From contig CAMAXZ010000036.1 of assembly GCA_945862325.1 (NCBI GenBank), positions 1-42,456 on the forward strand: a stretch of DNA of 42,456 nucleotides. The letters are read 5' to 3'. The DNA is from Klebsiella pneumoniae. GTDB lineage: Bacteria > Myxococcota_A > UBA796 > SXON01. Positions 7,804 through 16,834 of the stretch are shown in pieces (the stretch's first letter is position 1; every line of letters begins with the position of its first letter). The position numbers and the translations under genes are program-made. Below the pieces are notes generated by a model. The model ran no database searches, was not told the origin of the DNA, and saw only the letters and a program-made list of their open reading frames with translations.

Positions 7804-8663
7804 CGCCACCCACGGACGAAGGCGAGCGCCAGGGTCATCGCCGCCCACGCGAGCATCCCGGCGACGCCGCCGGTACCGGTCCACACGGCGTCGTGACCGG
7901 CGGTGACGACCATCGCGAGGCCCGCCGCGGCGTTGATCGTGCCGTGCGCCACGGCGGCGTGCCAGGTGCTGCCGCCGCGCTCACGGAGGTGGGCGAGCCA
8001 GGGCGCGATGCCCAGACACACACCGACGAACACCGCGGAGGCCAGGAGGCCTTCGCCCAGGGTGGGGCTTCCGAGGAGGAGGATCGGCGCGTGCCAGGCG
8101 CCCCACATCGCGCCGCCGATCGCCGCCGCGGGCCAGAAGCCGAGCGGGCGCAAGGCCGCCTGCAAGAATCCGCGCCAACCCGCCTCTTCTCCCATCGCGG
8201 CCACGGCGTTGATCGTGGCCCCGGCGACGACCACCTGGGGGAGGGAGAGCAACACCGGGTGCAGCGGGAGGGACGTCAGGGCGGCGCGCAGCGCGTCGAG
8301 CTCGCCGGGCGGCACGAGCGGGGCGAGGCGGTCGACGAAGCCACCGATCGACGGGTCGAAGCTGGCCCCGGGCATCGCGAAGCCGATCGACACGGTGAGC
8401 ACCTCGGCGACGAGGGGAACGAGCACCGCGACGAGGAGCAGGAGGTTGAACGCCGGCGCGAGCCCGAGCGCGTCGGTGACGGGACGCCCGGAAGCGCGGT
8501 TGGTGACCATCGCGGCGACGACCGGCGCCAGCATCGCCACGAGCCCGCCCACCACCGGCGCGAGGCCGGTCCAGTCGACCCCGAACGCCCGGACCGCGAG
8601 GTGCACGCCGACCGGCCCCACCAGGGCGAGGCCGTAGAAGAGGCCGATCCGGCGGAGGTCCAT
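7800..8663 (-). CDS. CPBP family intramembrane metalloprotease
   Basis: 287 aa, highly hydrophobic with about eight membrane segments. Motif 1, EEAGWRG, gives E159, E160 and R164; motif 2, WGAWHAP, gives H191; a later AVAHGTIN gives H240. This is the CPBP (Abi/Rce1-like, PF02517) signature of glutamate-type intramembrane proteases. Family members cleave prenylated or peptide substrates or confer bacteriocin self-immunity; the substrate here is unknown. The frame is open far upstream, but the ATG at 8663 sits where homology begins. It heads a leftward operon with the OmpA-like protein (GTGA overlap) and is divergent from mnmG, with only 36 bp between the two start codons. Confidence 0.88.
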   Translation of the reverse strand: MDLRRIGLFYGLALVGPVGVHLAVRAFGVDWTGLAPVVGGLVAMLAPVVAAMVTNRASGRPVTDALGLAPAFNLLLLVAVLVPLVAEVLTVSIGFAMPGASFDPSIGGFVDRLAPLVPPGELDALRAALTSLPLHPVLLSLPQVVVAGATINAVAAMGEEAGWRGFLQAALRPLGFWPAAAIGGAMWGAWHAPILLLGSPTLGEGLLASAVFVGVCLGIAPWLAHLRERGGSTWHAAVAHGTINAAAGLAMVVTAGHDAVWTGTGGVAGMLAWAAMTLALAFVRGWR

Positions 8664-8674
8664 GCGCCACCCGA

Positions 8675-8695
8675 TAGCCGGCCGCGTTAGCCGGC
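8675..8695. promoter_or_regulatory. Compact divergent promoter region, mnmG / CPBP
   Basis: Only 36 bp separate the two start codons. Two direct copies of TAGCCGGC (8675-8682, 8688-8695) lie here. TAGCCG ends 6 nt before the mnmG ATG, and TATCGG on the other strand ends 7 nt before the CPBP ATG. Neither gene has a Shine-Dalgarno, so both messages may be leaderless. Inference from position only. Confidence 0.35.
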
Positions 8696-8699
8696 GCCC

Positions 8700-10535
8700 A
8701 TGCGCGTCGACGTGGTCGTCGTCGGGGGCGGGCACGCCGGATGTGAGGCGGCGCACGCCGCGGCCCGCCTCGGGAGCTCGGTCCTGTTGGTCACCCTCGA
8801 CGCGCGCGCGGTCGGGAGGCTGTCGTGCAACCCGGCGATGGGCGGCCTCGCGAAGGGCTGCCTCGTGCGAGAGATCGACGCGCTCGGCGGAGTGATGGCG
8901 CGGGTGACCGACGCGACCACGGTTCAGTTCCGCCACCTGAACACCCGCAAGGGCCTCGCGGTCCGGGCCAGCCGCGCGCAGGTCGACGCGGCGCGCTACC
9001 CCGCCTACATGTCGGCGTTGCTCCGTTCGGTCGAGGGTCTGACGATCGTCGAGTCGGAGGTGACGGGCTTGCTGGCCGACGGGGGGCGCGTCCGCGGCGT
9101 CGAGCTGCGCGACGGTACGCGCGTGGAGGCGGCCGCGGTGGTGATGACCACCGGCACCTTCCTCGGTGGCGTGATGCATCGCGGGCCGGAGCAGACGGTG
9201 GGCGGAAGGGTCGGCGAGCGCGCGTCGACCGGGCCGAGCGGCGCGCTGCGGCGCCTGGGGCTTCGCCTCGGACGTCTGAAGACCGGCACCCCGCCACGGG
9301 TCGCGCGCGCGTCGATCGACACCTCGCGGCTAGAACCCCAAGATGACGTGCTCGACGGTCGATTTTCTTTCGCCCCGGCGCCGCCCCGCCCCGGTTCGGT
9401 GGTCTGTTGGGCCACGTCCACCACGGCGGCCACCCACGACCTGATCCGCGCGTCCCTCTCCCGCTCACCCGTGTACGCCGGCGCGATCACCGGCCGCGGA
9501 CCTCGCTACTGCCCGTCCGTCGAAGACAAGGTGGTGCGGTTCCCCGACAAGGATCGCCACCTGATCTTCCTCGAGCCCGAAGGGCTCGACACGGATCGGG
9601 TGTACGTCGCGGGCCTGTCGACCAGCCTCCCGCCGGACGCCCAGGCCGCGATCCTCCGGACGATCCCCGGCTTGGAGCACGCGGTGGCGCTGCAGTGGGG
9701 GTACGCGGTGGAGTACGACTGGGTGGACCCGACCCAACTCGATCACGACCTCGCGGTGCGCGGCGTGGCGGGCCTGTACTGCGCCGGCCAGATCGCCGGC
9801 ACGAGCGGGTACGAAGAGGCCGCGGCGCAGGGGCTGGTCGCGGGGTTCGCCGCCGCGGGGCGGCCGCTTCGCCCGCGCCGGGACGAGGGCTACATCGGGG
9901 TGCTCGTCGACGATCTCGTCACGCGGGGGGTCGGAGACGAACCGTACCGGATGTTCCCCAGCCGCGCCGAACACCGGCTCCTTCTGCGCGAAGACAACGC
10001 CGACCGCCGCCTCACGCCGCGCGGGCGCGCGCTCGGGCTGGTGGACGACGCGTCGTGGGCCCGGTTCGAAGCCAAGCTCGAGGCGATCGAGCGCCTGCGG
10101 GCGCGGTGGGACGGCGTGCTCCTCCGCCCCAACTCGCCGGAGTCCGCGGCGCTCGGGGAGCGGGGCCAGCCGGAGCTCACGCAGGCCCGAACGGTGCTCG
10201 CCTACCTCCGCCGCCCCGACGTGGACGCCGCGGCCGTGGCCCGCGTCCTCGGCGACACGGAAGCGCCGGACGTGGTGGAGCAGGTCGAGATCGACACGCG
10301 GTACGAGGGCTACGTGGCGCGCGCCGAGCACCGACGCGCCGACGCCGCGCGCCTCGAAGGCGCGTCGCTCGACCCCCTCGACCTCGCCACCGTGCCCGTC
10401 TCGTCGGAGGTGCGCGAGCGCCTGCTCCGGCATCGGCCCGCGACGCTCGGCGCCGCGTCGCGCCTGCCCGGAGTCACGCCGGCGGCGATGGACACCCTCG
10501 CCGCCGCGCTCGTCATCGCCGGCGCCCGACGCTGA
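8700..10535 (+). CDS. mnmG: tRNA U34 carboxymethylaminomethyl synthase MnmG (GidA)
   Basis: 611 aa, full family length. FAD-binding GGGHAGCEAA is at the N-terminus (about 9-18), followed by the strongly conserved LSCNPAMGGLAKG (about 41-53), VQFRHLNTRKG, LGRLKTGTPPR, RPGYAVEYDW-like (WGYAVEYDWVDPTQL), GQIAGTSGYEEAAAQG, FPSRAEHRLLLREDNAD and the helical C-terminal domain with IDTRYEGYVARA. MnmG works with MnmE to install cmnm5 at the wobble uridine of tRNAs. Neither mnmE nor rsmG, its usual neighbours near chromosome origins, is adjacent here. It is a single gene with a hairpin after it. Confidence 0.98.
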   Translation: MRVDVVVVGGGHAGCEAAHAAARLGSSVLLVTLDARAVGRLSCNPAMGGLAKGCLVREIDALGGVMARVTDATTVQFRHLNTRKGLAVRASRAQVDAARYPAYMSALLRSVEGLTIVESEVTGLLADGGRVRGVELRDGTRVEAAAVVMTTGTFLGGVMHRGPEQTVGGRVGERASTGPSGALRRLGLRLGRLKTGTPPRVARASIDTSRLEPQDDVLDGRFSFAPAPPRPGSVVCWATSTTAATHDLIRASLSRSPVYAGAITGRGPRYCPSVEDKVVRFPDKDRHLIFLEPEGLDTDRVYVAGLSTSLPPDAQAAILRTIPGLEHAVALQWGYAVEYDWVDPTQLDHDLAVRGVAGLYCAGQIAGTSGYEEAAAQGLVAGFAAAGRPLRPRRDEGYIGVLVDDLVTRGVGDEPYRMFPSRAEHRLLLREDNADRRLTPRGRALGLVDDASWARFEAKLEAIERLRARWDGVLLRPNSPESAALGERGQPELTQARTVLAYLRRPDVDAAAVARVLGDTEAPDVVEQVEIDTRYEGYVARAEHRRADAARLEGASLDPLDLATVPVSSEVRERLLRHRPATLGAASRLPGVTPAAMDTLAAALVIAGARR

Positions 10536-10559
10536 TCGCCGCGCCGGGCCTCGCGCGAT

Positions 10560-10582
10560 CCCGCCCGCGGAGGCGGGCCTTT
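10560..10582 (+). terminator. Candidate terminator after mnmG
   Basis: A GCCCGC/GCGGGC 6-bp stem (10563-10578) with a GGAG loop is followed by CCTTTC. The alternative pairing CCCGCC/GGCGGG (10560-10577) is equally good. The T-tract is short, so termination may be weak or Rho-assisted. Confidence 0.5.
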
Positions 10583-10609
10583 CGACCGCGTGCCAGTTAG
10601 ACACCCGCC

Positions 10610-11776
10610 GTGTCCACCGTCGCCGAAGAACTCCAGACCCTCCCGTTCTTTCGCCGCGTCGCCGCGGCGGATGTCCGCGCCTCGGCCGCGTTGTGGTCGG
10701 AGGTCGCCCTCGCGCCCGGCGAGGCCTTGTGGCGACAGGCGGAGGCCGTCGACGAGCTGGGCGTCATCGTCGTGGGCGAGCTCTCGGCCACGGTGGACGG
10801 CGTCGAAGTCGGGCGCGTGCTGCCCGGCGAGCTCGTCGGGGAAGCGTCGGCGTTCTTCTCGGGCATGACCCGCTCCGCCACGCTGCGCGCGCGCGGTACG
10901 GCGCAGGTGCTCACGCTGTCCACCGCCAGCTTGCGCACGCTGCGGTGGCAGCGCAGCGCCATGTACGACGCCCTGCTCGAGCAAGCCGCGCTCACGCTCG
11001 TCCGGCGAATCCGCTCGACCGACGTTCGTATCGCCCAGGTGGCCCGCGGCAGCGCCAGCGCGCCCTCGCGCGCCGAGCCGTCGGCCCTCGTGCGCCTCTG
11101 GAAGGCCTTCCGGCCCGGCGGCCCCTCCGGCGCGTGCCCGCCGATCGATCCGCTGATCCGCCGTCAGCCCGGCCTCAAGGACATCGACGCGGCGGTCATC
11201 AAGGCCCTCGCGGGCAACTTCGTGGCGGAGCCGGTGGAAGAGGGCCAGGTGGTGTTCCTCGAGGGCGAGCCCGGATCCGCCAGCTACATCGTCGCCGAAG
11301 GCCAGATCGACGTGCTGCGCCACGTCCGCGGCGACAAGGCGGAGCTCCTCGCCAGCCTCAAGCCGGGCGACCAGTTCGGCGTCAACACCTTGATCGAGCG
11401 CGGCACCCGCACCGCGTCCTGCGTCGCGGCGTCGGCGGGCTGGATGTACCGCATGGACGCCGAGGCCTTCAACAAGATGCGCGGCGACGCGCGCATGTTC
11501 TGGCGCGAGAGCGTACTCGCCGTGCTCGGCTCCCAGATCCGCAACGCCAACAAGGCCCTTCACCGCGCGATGCCCGACGACGCGCGCGCCGCCGCCATCG
11601 CCTCCGCCCCGCGTCCGGCGAGCCCCAACGCCGAACCCGACGCGTTCCAGTCCCTGCTGAAGGCGAGTGGCTTCCTGGAAAGTTTGCCGATGTCCGAGAG
11701 CGAGCTCGACTCGCTCGAGGTCGTCCAGACCGAGGCGGACCGGCGCAACCCCGTGGGCAAACCGCGCATGCGCTGA
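10610..11776 (+). CDS. Protein with two cyclic-nucleotide-binding domains
   Basis: 388 aa. Two cNMP-binding (CAP effector-like) beta-rolls are visible: one at about 5-130 (LPFFRRVAAADV, VGRVLPGELVGEASAF), the other at about 200-310 (EEGQVVFLEGEPGSASYIVAEGQIDVLR, LKPGDQFGVNTLIERGTRTAS). There is no DNA-binding HTH, kinase or cyclase domain, so this is a sensor or adaptor rather than a transcription factor. The first roll lacks the usual RTA phosphate-binding run and may not bind ligand; the second keeps a similar GTRTAS. The C-terminal tail is Ala/Pro-rich and ends in a polar segment. The GTG at 10610 has no Shine-Dalgarno; TAGACA lies 6 nt upstream. Confidence 0.85.
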   Translation: MSTVAEELQTLPFFRRVAAADVRASAALWSEVALAPGEALWRQAEAVDELGVIVVGELSATVDGVEVGRVLPGELVGEASAFFSGMTRSATLRARGTAQVLTLSTASLRTLRWQRSAMYDALLEQAALTLVRRIRSTDVRIAQVARGSASAPSRAEPSALVRLWKAFRPGGPSGACPPIDPLIRRQPGLKDIDAAVIKALAGNFVAEPVEEGQVVFLEGEPGSASYIVAEGQIDVLRHVRGDKAELLASLKPGDQFGVNTLIERGTRTASCVAASAGWMYRMDAEAFNKMRGDARMFWRESVLAVLGSQIRNANKALHRAMPDDARAAAIASAPRPASPNAEPDAFQSLLKASGFLESLPMSESELDSLEVVQTEADRRNPVGKPRMR

Positions 11777-11798
11777 GCGACAGGCGCGCCGACTCGGC

Positions 11799-11804
11799 TA
11801 CAAC
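11799..11804 (+). promoter_or_regulatory. Candidate -10 for a leaderless message
   Basis: TACAAC ends exactly 6 nt before the ATG at 11811, in the 34-bp gap after the cyclic-nucleotide-binding gene. There is no Shine-Dalgarno, so transcription would begin at or next to the start codon. Confidence 0.4.
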
Positions 11805-11810
11805 GTCCGG

Positions 11811-12677
11811 ATGCTCCTCGTCGTCCTCGCGTGCGCACCCGTCGCCCCGAGCCTCGTCCTGCCTCCTGATCCCAGCCGCACCGGCGCCGAAGGCGCCGAC
11901 GGGCCACACGGCGCCGCCCGCATGGACGTCCGCGTCGCGACGCGCGTCTCCGAAGGCGTGGGCGTGACCGTCGTCTTCCCGGCGGACGACGACGCGGGGC
12001 CCGACACCTCGTCGGGAGTGTGGCCGGTCGTCGCCGTGGTGCAAGGCGGCTTCGTCGCGCCCGAACGCTACGAGTGGCTCGGCCGGCACTTCGCGTCGCG
12101 CGGCTACGTCACGCTCCTCGCGGATCACCCGTTGGACCTCGCGATCTCCGCGCCCTCCAACACGTCCGCCGCCCTCGCGGCGCTGCGCGCCGAGGCCCCG
12201 GAGCCCCTCGACGAGGCGTTCGTCGAGGACGCACCCGCGGCGGTCATGGGCCACAGCCTCGGCGGGGTCATCGCGTCGTGGGTGTACCAGGACGACCCCA
12301 CCTTCACCGGGCTCGCGCTGCTCGCGAGCTACCCCGCCGAGGGCGACGCGCTCGACGCGCGGGACGCCCCGCAGGTCCTCTCGCTGGTGGGCGACATGGA
12401 CGGCGCGACGAGCCTCGACGACGCGCGAGAGGGCGCGGCGCGCTACGACGCCTGGTACGGCGAGATCGACGGCATGAACCACTATGCCTGGACCGACGAC
12501 CCGACCCCCGGCGAGCTCGCCGGCGACTTCGAGGCGTCGCGTGACGCCTCCGCCACCCGGCTCGACGCCCTGCATGTCCTGGACACGTGGCTGGACGCGA
12601 CGCTCCGCGGCGACGCCGCCGCGGCCGTGCGTCTGTCCGCCCGCCAGTTCCCCAACGTCACGGCGACCGCCCGATGA
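11811..12677 (+). CDS. Alpha/beta-hydrolase lipoprotein
   Basis: 288 aa. The N-terminus MLLVVLACAP is a short lipoprotein signal. The alpha/beta-hydrolase core follows: VVAVVQGGFVAPERYEWLGRHFASRGYVTLLADHP, then the nucleophile elbow GHSLGG (147-152, Ser149), and a probable catalytic His in DGMNHYAW near residue 223. It resembles the dienelactone-hydrolase/PAF-acetylhydrolase-like group; the substrate is not predictable. Likely a periplasmic or outer-membrane esterase or lipase. The upstream reading frame is open, but the ATG at 11811 starts the signal peptide. It is ATGA-coupled to the next small gene. Confidence 0.82.
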   Translation: MLLVVLACAPVAPSLVLPPDPSRTGAEGADGPHGAARMDVRVATRVSEGVGVTVVFPADDDAGPDTSSGVWPVVAVVQGGFVAPERYEWLGRHFASRGYVTLLADHPLDLAISAPSNTSAALAALRAEAPEPLDEAFVEDAPAAVMGHSLGGVIASWVYQDDPTFTGLALLASYPAEGDALDARDAPQVLSLVGDMDGATSLDDAREGAARYDAWYGEIDGMNHYAWTDDPTPGELAGDFEASRDASATRLDALHVLDTWLDATLRGDAAAAVRLSARQFPNVTATAR

Positions 12678-13204
12678 TCCTCGCCCTCCTCGCCCTCGCC
12701 CACGCCGACCCGGTGGCCCTGCGCGCCCCGACGTCGGGCCGATTCACCGCGGTCGTGGGCACCCCCGTCGTGTCGGCCGCCTGGTTCCTGAACGAGAACG
12801 TGGGCTTCGCGCTCGATCTACGGGGCGTCGGCGCCTCGGCGTCGGCGTCGGCCGGCCTTCGCCAGCGTCACACGACGCCCTGGGGCATCGACGCCGGGGT
12901 CGCCGCGGGCGTCGTCGTTCCCCTCGTCGATCCCGGCTTCGGCGTCTCGCTGACCCCCTCGCTCGGCGGCGGGTGGCGCGACGCCCGCACGGCGGGCGCG
13001 TTGACCCTCGCGGTGCCGCTGGAGCTCGGCCTCGTCGGCCGCGACGGTGTCACGGCGCGCGCGCCCATCCTCCTCGAACCTTCGTTCTCGGCGAAGGTAG
13101 GGCCGATCGAGCTCGGCGTGCTGCTCGGGGCCGGGCCCCTGTTCGTGACGGGCAGCCTGCCGGGCGTCGAGCTCCGCGCCGGCGTGGTGATCTCGGGGGC
13201 CTGA
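12674..13204 (+). CDS. Small exported beta-barrel-like protein, unknown
   Basis: 176 aa. A very short hydrophobic leader (MILALLALAHA) suggests export. The remainder alternates Gly/Ala/Val-rich strands (VVGTPVVSAAWFLNENVGFALDL, LRQRHTTPWGIDAGVAAGVVVPL, LEPSFSAKVGPIELGVLLGAGPL), as in small outer-membrane beta-barrels. No family recognised with confidence. It overlaps the hydrolase stop (ATGA at 12674-12677), so the two proteins are probably made together. Confidence 0.72.
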   Translation: MILALLALAHADPVALRAPTSGRFTAVVGTPVVSAAWFLNENVGFALDLRGVGASASASAGLRQRHTTPWGIDAGVAAGVVVPLVDPGFGVSLTPSLGGGWRDARTAGALTLAVPLELGLVGRDGVTARAPILLEPSFSAKVGPIELGVLLGAGPLFVTGSLPGVELRAGVVISGA

Positions 13205-13297
13205 CGCGCCGCCGAGGTCCACCCGGTCCAGGTTCTCGAGAGGCCGGTTCGCGAAGCAGGGCCCCGCGCCTACGTTCCTGGGCGGAGATCCTGGAAC

Positions 13298-14155
13298 ATG
13301 CTGAAGGAAGGAAACGCGCGTCCCGCGCAGTCGCAGGGCGGCAGCGGGCGCGAAGCCGCGCTGAACCCGCCGGCCGTGCACATCCGGGCCTCGTACAAGG
13401 GGTCGGACAAGCTGAAGGATCGCGTCGCGATCGTGACGGGCGGCGACAGCGGCATCGGCCGCGCGATCGCGGTGCACTTCGCGCGCGAAGGCGCCGACGT
13501 CGTGGTCGGGTACCACAGCGCCGACGCGGACGCATTCGAAACGCGCCGCCTCGTGGAGCGCGAGGGCCGCCGGTGCGTGGCGATCGCGGGGGACATCGGC
13601 GAACGCCTCCACGCGCGCGCGCTGGTGGACACGGCCGTGCGGAGCTTCGGAAAGCTCGACATCGTCGTCAACAACGCCGCCGAGCAGCAAGTCCGGGACA
13701 CGCCAGAGCAGGTCTCGCCGGAGCAGCTCGAGCGGACGTTCCGCACGAACGTGTTCGGCATGTTCCACCTCGTCGCGGAAGCGCTGCCCAAGCTCGAGTG
13801 CGGCGCGTCGATCGTGAACACCACGTCGGTCACGGCGTTCCGGGGCTCCGGCCACCTGCTCGACTACGCGAGCACGAAGGGCGCGGTCGTGGCGTACACG
13901 CGGTCGCTCGCGCAGGCGCTGGCGGCACGGGGCATCCGCGTGAACGCCGTCGCTCCCGGCCCGATCTGGACCCCCCTCATCCCCTCGTCCTTCGGGCCGA
14001 AGGAGGTCGCCGGGTTCGGGAAGGACAGCCTGCTCGGACGCGCGGGTCAGCCCGCCGAGGTCGCGCCGTGCTTCGTGTTCCTCGCGTCGGAGGACGCGAG
14101 CTACATGACCGGGCAGATCCTGCATCCCGACGGCGGGGCGATGCTCGGCTCCTGA
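13298..14155 (+). CDS. SDR family oxidoreductase
   Basis: 285 aa. Classical short-chain dehydrogenase with an N-terminal extension of about 40 residues, as in the YghA/YhdF/general-stress SDR group. The cofactor motif TGGDSGIG is at 47-54, NNAAE at 125-129, and the catalytic Ser177, Tyr190 and Lys194 (YASTK). NADPH- or NADH-dependent reduction of an aldehyde, ketone or sugar is expected. The ATG at 13298 is preceded by GGAG 11 nt upstream. It stands alone and converges with the membrane protein, whose stop is 6 bp away. Confidence 0.93.
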   Translation: MLKEGNARPAQSQGGSGREAALNPPAVHIRASYKGSDKLKDRVAIVTGGDSGIGRAIAVHFAREGADVVVGYHSADADAFETRRLVEREGRRCVAIAGDIGERLHARALVDTAVRSFGKLDIVVNNAAEQQVRDTPEQVSPEQLERTFRTNVFGMFHLVAEALPKLECGASIVNTTSVTAFRGSGHLLDYASTKGAVVAYTRSLAQALAARGIRVNAVAPGPIWTPLIPSSFGPKEVAGFGKDSLLGRAGQPAEVAPCFVFLASEDASYMTGQILHPDGGAMLGS

Positions 14156-14161
14156 CGGGCC

Positions 14162-15817
14162 TCACGGCGGCGCGGGGGCCGCCCCCGACCATCGGAACAG
14201 GGCCGCCTCCCCGGCGCGGGCCTCGAAGGCCCACCGGGGGTCCGCGCGCACGCGGGCGAGGAGGTCGGCCACGCGCGGCTCGGGGTCGACGCGTGGCTGC
14301 CCCGGAGGAGCGAGCCCCACCGCCACCCAGCGGCCCGCGGCCGGGTCCGCGATCCACGCGGCGCACGCGTCGTGCAGGTCGGGCGTCATCGTGACGCCCC
14401 AGTTGCCGACGGGGTCGTACGGCCACGTGTCGCGCGGGAGCAGCGCGAGGTTGGTGTTGTGCAGGGAACAATCGAGGTAGCTCGCGCCCTCGGGGATGCG
14501 CGCGCGCGCCACTTCACCGGCGAGGTTCCACGCCTCGTACGACGCCTCGCCGCGCGTCCCTACCGGCGGAAACGCCCGCGTGGGCGCAACGGCGGCGGCG
14601 TGCTGCACGCCCCACACGAACAGCGCGGCCTGTCCGACGAAGCCACCGAGCCCGGCGAGCCGACCCCACGCCACCGGCACCAGCACCGCCAGCGGCGCGG
14701 CGAACTGGAGGACGTACCGCTCGGGGAGCGGCATGAACGCCGAGGCGCCGAGCGCGAGGCCGAGCACGCCGACCATGTACAGCGCGCGGTCGACCACGCC
14801 CGACACGCCGCGCCGATCGGGCAGGAAGAGGACCAGCAACCACAAGGCCCCGATGTGCGCGAACGGCACCTGCCGCGGCAGGGTGGCCCGTAGGTTGTGG
14901 GCCAACATGCGCGCGGCGCACGGGGTTCGCAGGGTGTCGAGGCGCAACATCCGGGCCGGCGGGACCGCGCGGCACGCCGCCGCCATCGCGTCGTCGTTGG
15001 AGTGTTGCGTCCAGTGGTGCACCACGCCCCGCTGAACATCGAGGTACGACGTGGTGTTCAGCTGGCGCCGCGTGTCGACGCCCCAACCGACCGCCAGCCG
15101 CGGCGCCGCGACGAGCGGCAACGCGAACGCCAGGAGGATCAGCGCCGCCCGCGCGCGGCTCGACGCGCCCGCCCGCAACGCCCCGAGCGCGGCGAACGGA
15201 ATGACGAACATGGCGATGGGCAAGCCGCGCGCGTCGGTGGCCCACGCGAGGCACGCGGTGACGCCCGCGGCGAGGGCGACCGGAACGCTCGGCCAACGCG
15301 CGAGCACGGCCGCGAGCCCGACGGCGAGGGCGCTCGCGCCCGCGAGCTGCGGGTACAGGTTGCTCCACCGCGCGGCGTCGGCGACCGGCACGCAGGTGGT
15401 CACGGTCGCCGCGGCGAGCCCGCCCGCCCACGGCGTCGCGAGCGCGCGCGCGCCGAGCCCCGCGCCGATACACATGGCGACGACGGCGAGGGAGGACACC
15501 AGCGTGGCGGCGTCGGCGTAGCTGCCCATCCACTCCCCGAGCGCGGCGACGGCCGCGCCGTGTAGCGGATAGCGAAACGCATTGTACATCGCTGGATATT
15601 CTCGATCGATCATCCAGGCGTTGAAGATGTAGTCGGGCCACCGGTACCCCGCGAAGCGCCCGTCGAACACGAACGCGCGTCCGTTGTGCCACGCGTACCC
15701 CACGCCGACGGCGATCCCGGCGAGCAAGGGCGCCTCGCGCGTCAGGGCGCCGACGGCGTGCCCGACCCAATCGCGCGGGTCGCCACGCCGCCCTCCTTCG
15801 CCGCGGCGAACGCTCAT
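14162..15817 (-). CDS. Multi-pass membrane protein, possibly GT-C-like
   Basis: 551 aa with about 10-12 hydrophobic segments between residues 20 and 400 and a soluble C-terminal domain of about 130 residues. The layout (long first periplasmic loop with YRWPDYIFNAWMIDREYPAMYNAFRYP, then repeated membrane helices, then a soluble tail) resembles GT-C/PMT-like glycosyltransferases or other lipid-linked sugar enzymes, but a clear catalytic motif is not seen, so the call is tentative. The ATG at 15817 is chosen; the open frame further upstream covers the parS site and is not plausible as coding. It is convergent with the SDR gene and divergent from parA. Confidence 0.72.
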   Translation of the reverse strand: MSVRRGEGGRRGDPRDWVGHAVGALTREAPLLAGIAVGVGYAWHNGRAFVFDGRFAGYRWPDYIFNAWMIDREYPAMYNAFRYPLHGAAVAALGEWMGSYADAATLVSSLAVVAMCIGAGLGARALATPWAGGLAAATVTTCVPVADAARWSNLYPQLAGASALAVGLAAVLARWPSVPVALAAGVTACLAWATDARGLPIAMFVIPFAALGALRAGASSRARAALILLAFALPLVAAPRLAVGWGVDTRRQLNTTSYLDVQRGVVHHWTQHSNDDAMAAACRAVPPARMLRLDTLRTPCAARMLAHNLRATLPRQVPFAHIGALWLLVLFLPDRRGVSGVVDRALYMVGVLGLALGASAFMPLPERYVLQFAAPLAVLVPVAWGRLAGLGGFVGQAALFVWGVQHAAAVAPTRAFPPVGTRGEASYEAWNLAGEVARARIPEGASYLDCSLHNTNLALLPRDTWPYDPVGNWGVTMTPDLHDACAAWIADPAAGRWVAVGLAPPGQPRVDPEPRVADLLARVRADPRWAFEARAGEAALFRWSGAAPAPP

Positions 15818-15863
15818 GCGGGCAGGATACGGCAATGCGCGCGTCTTGGGGGGCGCGGGCGAG

Positions 15864-15877
15864 GTTCCACGTGGAAC
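15864..15877. promoter_or_regulatory. parS: parS centromere site
   Basis: GTTCCACGTGGAAC is a perfect 14-bp palindrome in the gap upstream of parA. It matches the core of the widely conserved chromosomal parS (GTTNCACGTGNAAC), the loading site for ParB. Its place 156 bp upstream of parAB, with mnmG nearby, fits the usual origin-proximal parABS locus. Only one such site was found in the window. Confidence 0.92.
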
Positions 15878-16033
15878 GCTCGACCGTCGCGCGCGCTCGC
15901 GATACCACTCCCCTGCGCTCGTTCGAGCGCTTCCCCACGCCGCTCCCCGCGCGCCTCCCTCTCCCCACGCACGCCGCGCCCACCCTCGCCGCACCCCCGC
16001 GGCAAGAAGCGTGGCTCCTCCTCGGAAATCTCG

Positions 16034-16834
16034 ATGGCACGCATCATCGCCGTCTCGAACCAGAAGGGCGGGGTCGGCAAGACCACCACCGCCGTCAGCC
16101 TCTCCGCCGCCCTCGCGCGCGCCGGCCACCCCACGCTGTTGATCGACCTCGATCCTCAGGGAAACGCGACATCGGCGCTCGGCGTCGCGCGCGATGAGGT
16201 CGCGAACGGCTCGGGCGAGCTCGTGCTCGGCCTCGAGCCCCTCACGGCGTGCACGTGCGCCACGTCACAGGCGAAGCTCGAGCTCGTCCCGGCCTCGCCG
16301 GGCCTCGTGGGCGCCGACGTCGAGCTGGTGGGCCTCCCCAACCGGGAGCGGCGCCTCGCGTTCGCGCTCGCCGCGGTGCCCGACTCCGTCGACTTCGTCG
16401 TCATCGACTGCCCCCCGTCGCTCGGCATGCTCACGCTGAACGCGCTGGTCGCCGCCGACGGCGTCCTGATCCCGGTACAAGCCGAGTTCCACGCCATGGA
16501 GGGCCTCGGCGAGCTCACCCGGACGATCGCCGCGGTGCGCCGCTCGCTGAACCCACGCCTCACCCGCGAAGGCATCGTCATCACGATGTGGGACCCCCGC
16601 GCCAACCTGTGCCGCGAGGTCGAACAGCAGGTTCGCGGCGTGTTCGGCCGCGAGGTGTTCGACACCGTCGTCCCGCGCGCGGTCCGCGTCGCGGAGGCCC
16701 CGAGCTACGGCAAGACCATCTTCCAGCACGACGGCGGCTCCAAGGCCGCCAAGGCGTACGCCGCCCTCGCGCACGAGGTCGTTCGGCGCGCCATCGCGGC
16801 GGCCAAGCAGCCGCAACAGGTCCAGGCCGGATGA
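16034..16834 (+). CDS. parA: Chromosome-partitioning ATPase ParA (Soj)
   Basis: 266 aa. Deviant Walker A KGGVGKTT at 11-18 with the signature lysine K11, Walker A' LIDLDPQGNATSALG, and Walker B-like VVIDCPPSLG. ParA dimers bind nucleoid DNA in an ATP-dependent way and form the gradient that pulls ParB-parS complexes toward the pole. The ATG at 16034 is where homology starts; the frame is open further upstream but runs through the parS site. It is ATGA-coupled to parB. Confidence 0.97.
   Translation: MARIIAVSNQKGGVGKTTTAVSLSAALARAGHPTLLIDLDPQGNATSALGVARDEVANGSGELVLGLEPLTACTCATSQAKLELVPASPGLVGADVELVGLPNRERRLAFALAAVPDSVDFVVIDCPPSLGMLTLNALVAADGVLIPVQAEFHAMEGLGELTRTIAAVRRSLNPRLTREGIVITMWDPRANLCREVEQQVRGVFGREVFDTVVPRAVRVAEAPSYGKTIFQHDGGSKAAKAYAALAHEVVRRAIAAAKQPQQVQAG

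Noticed and set aside
15818..16033. N-terminal extension of ParA
   Set aside because: The frame is open but runs through the parS palindrome, and ParA homology begins at the ATG at 16034.
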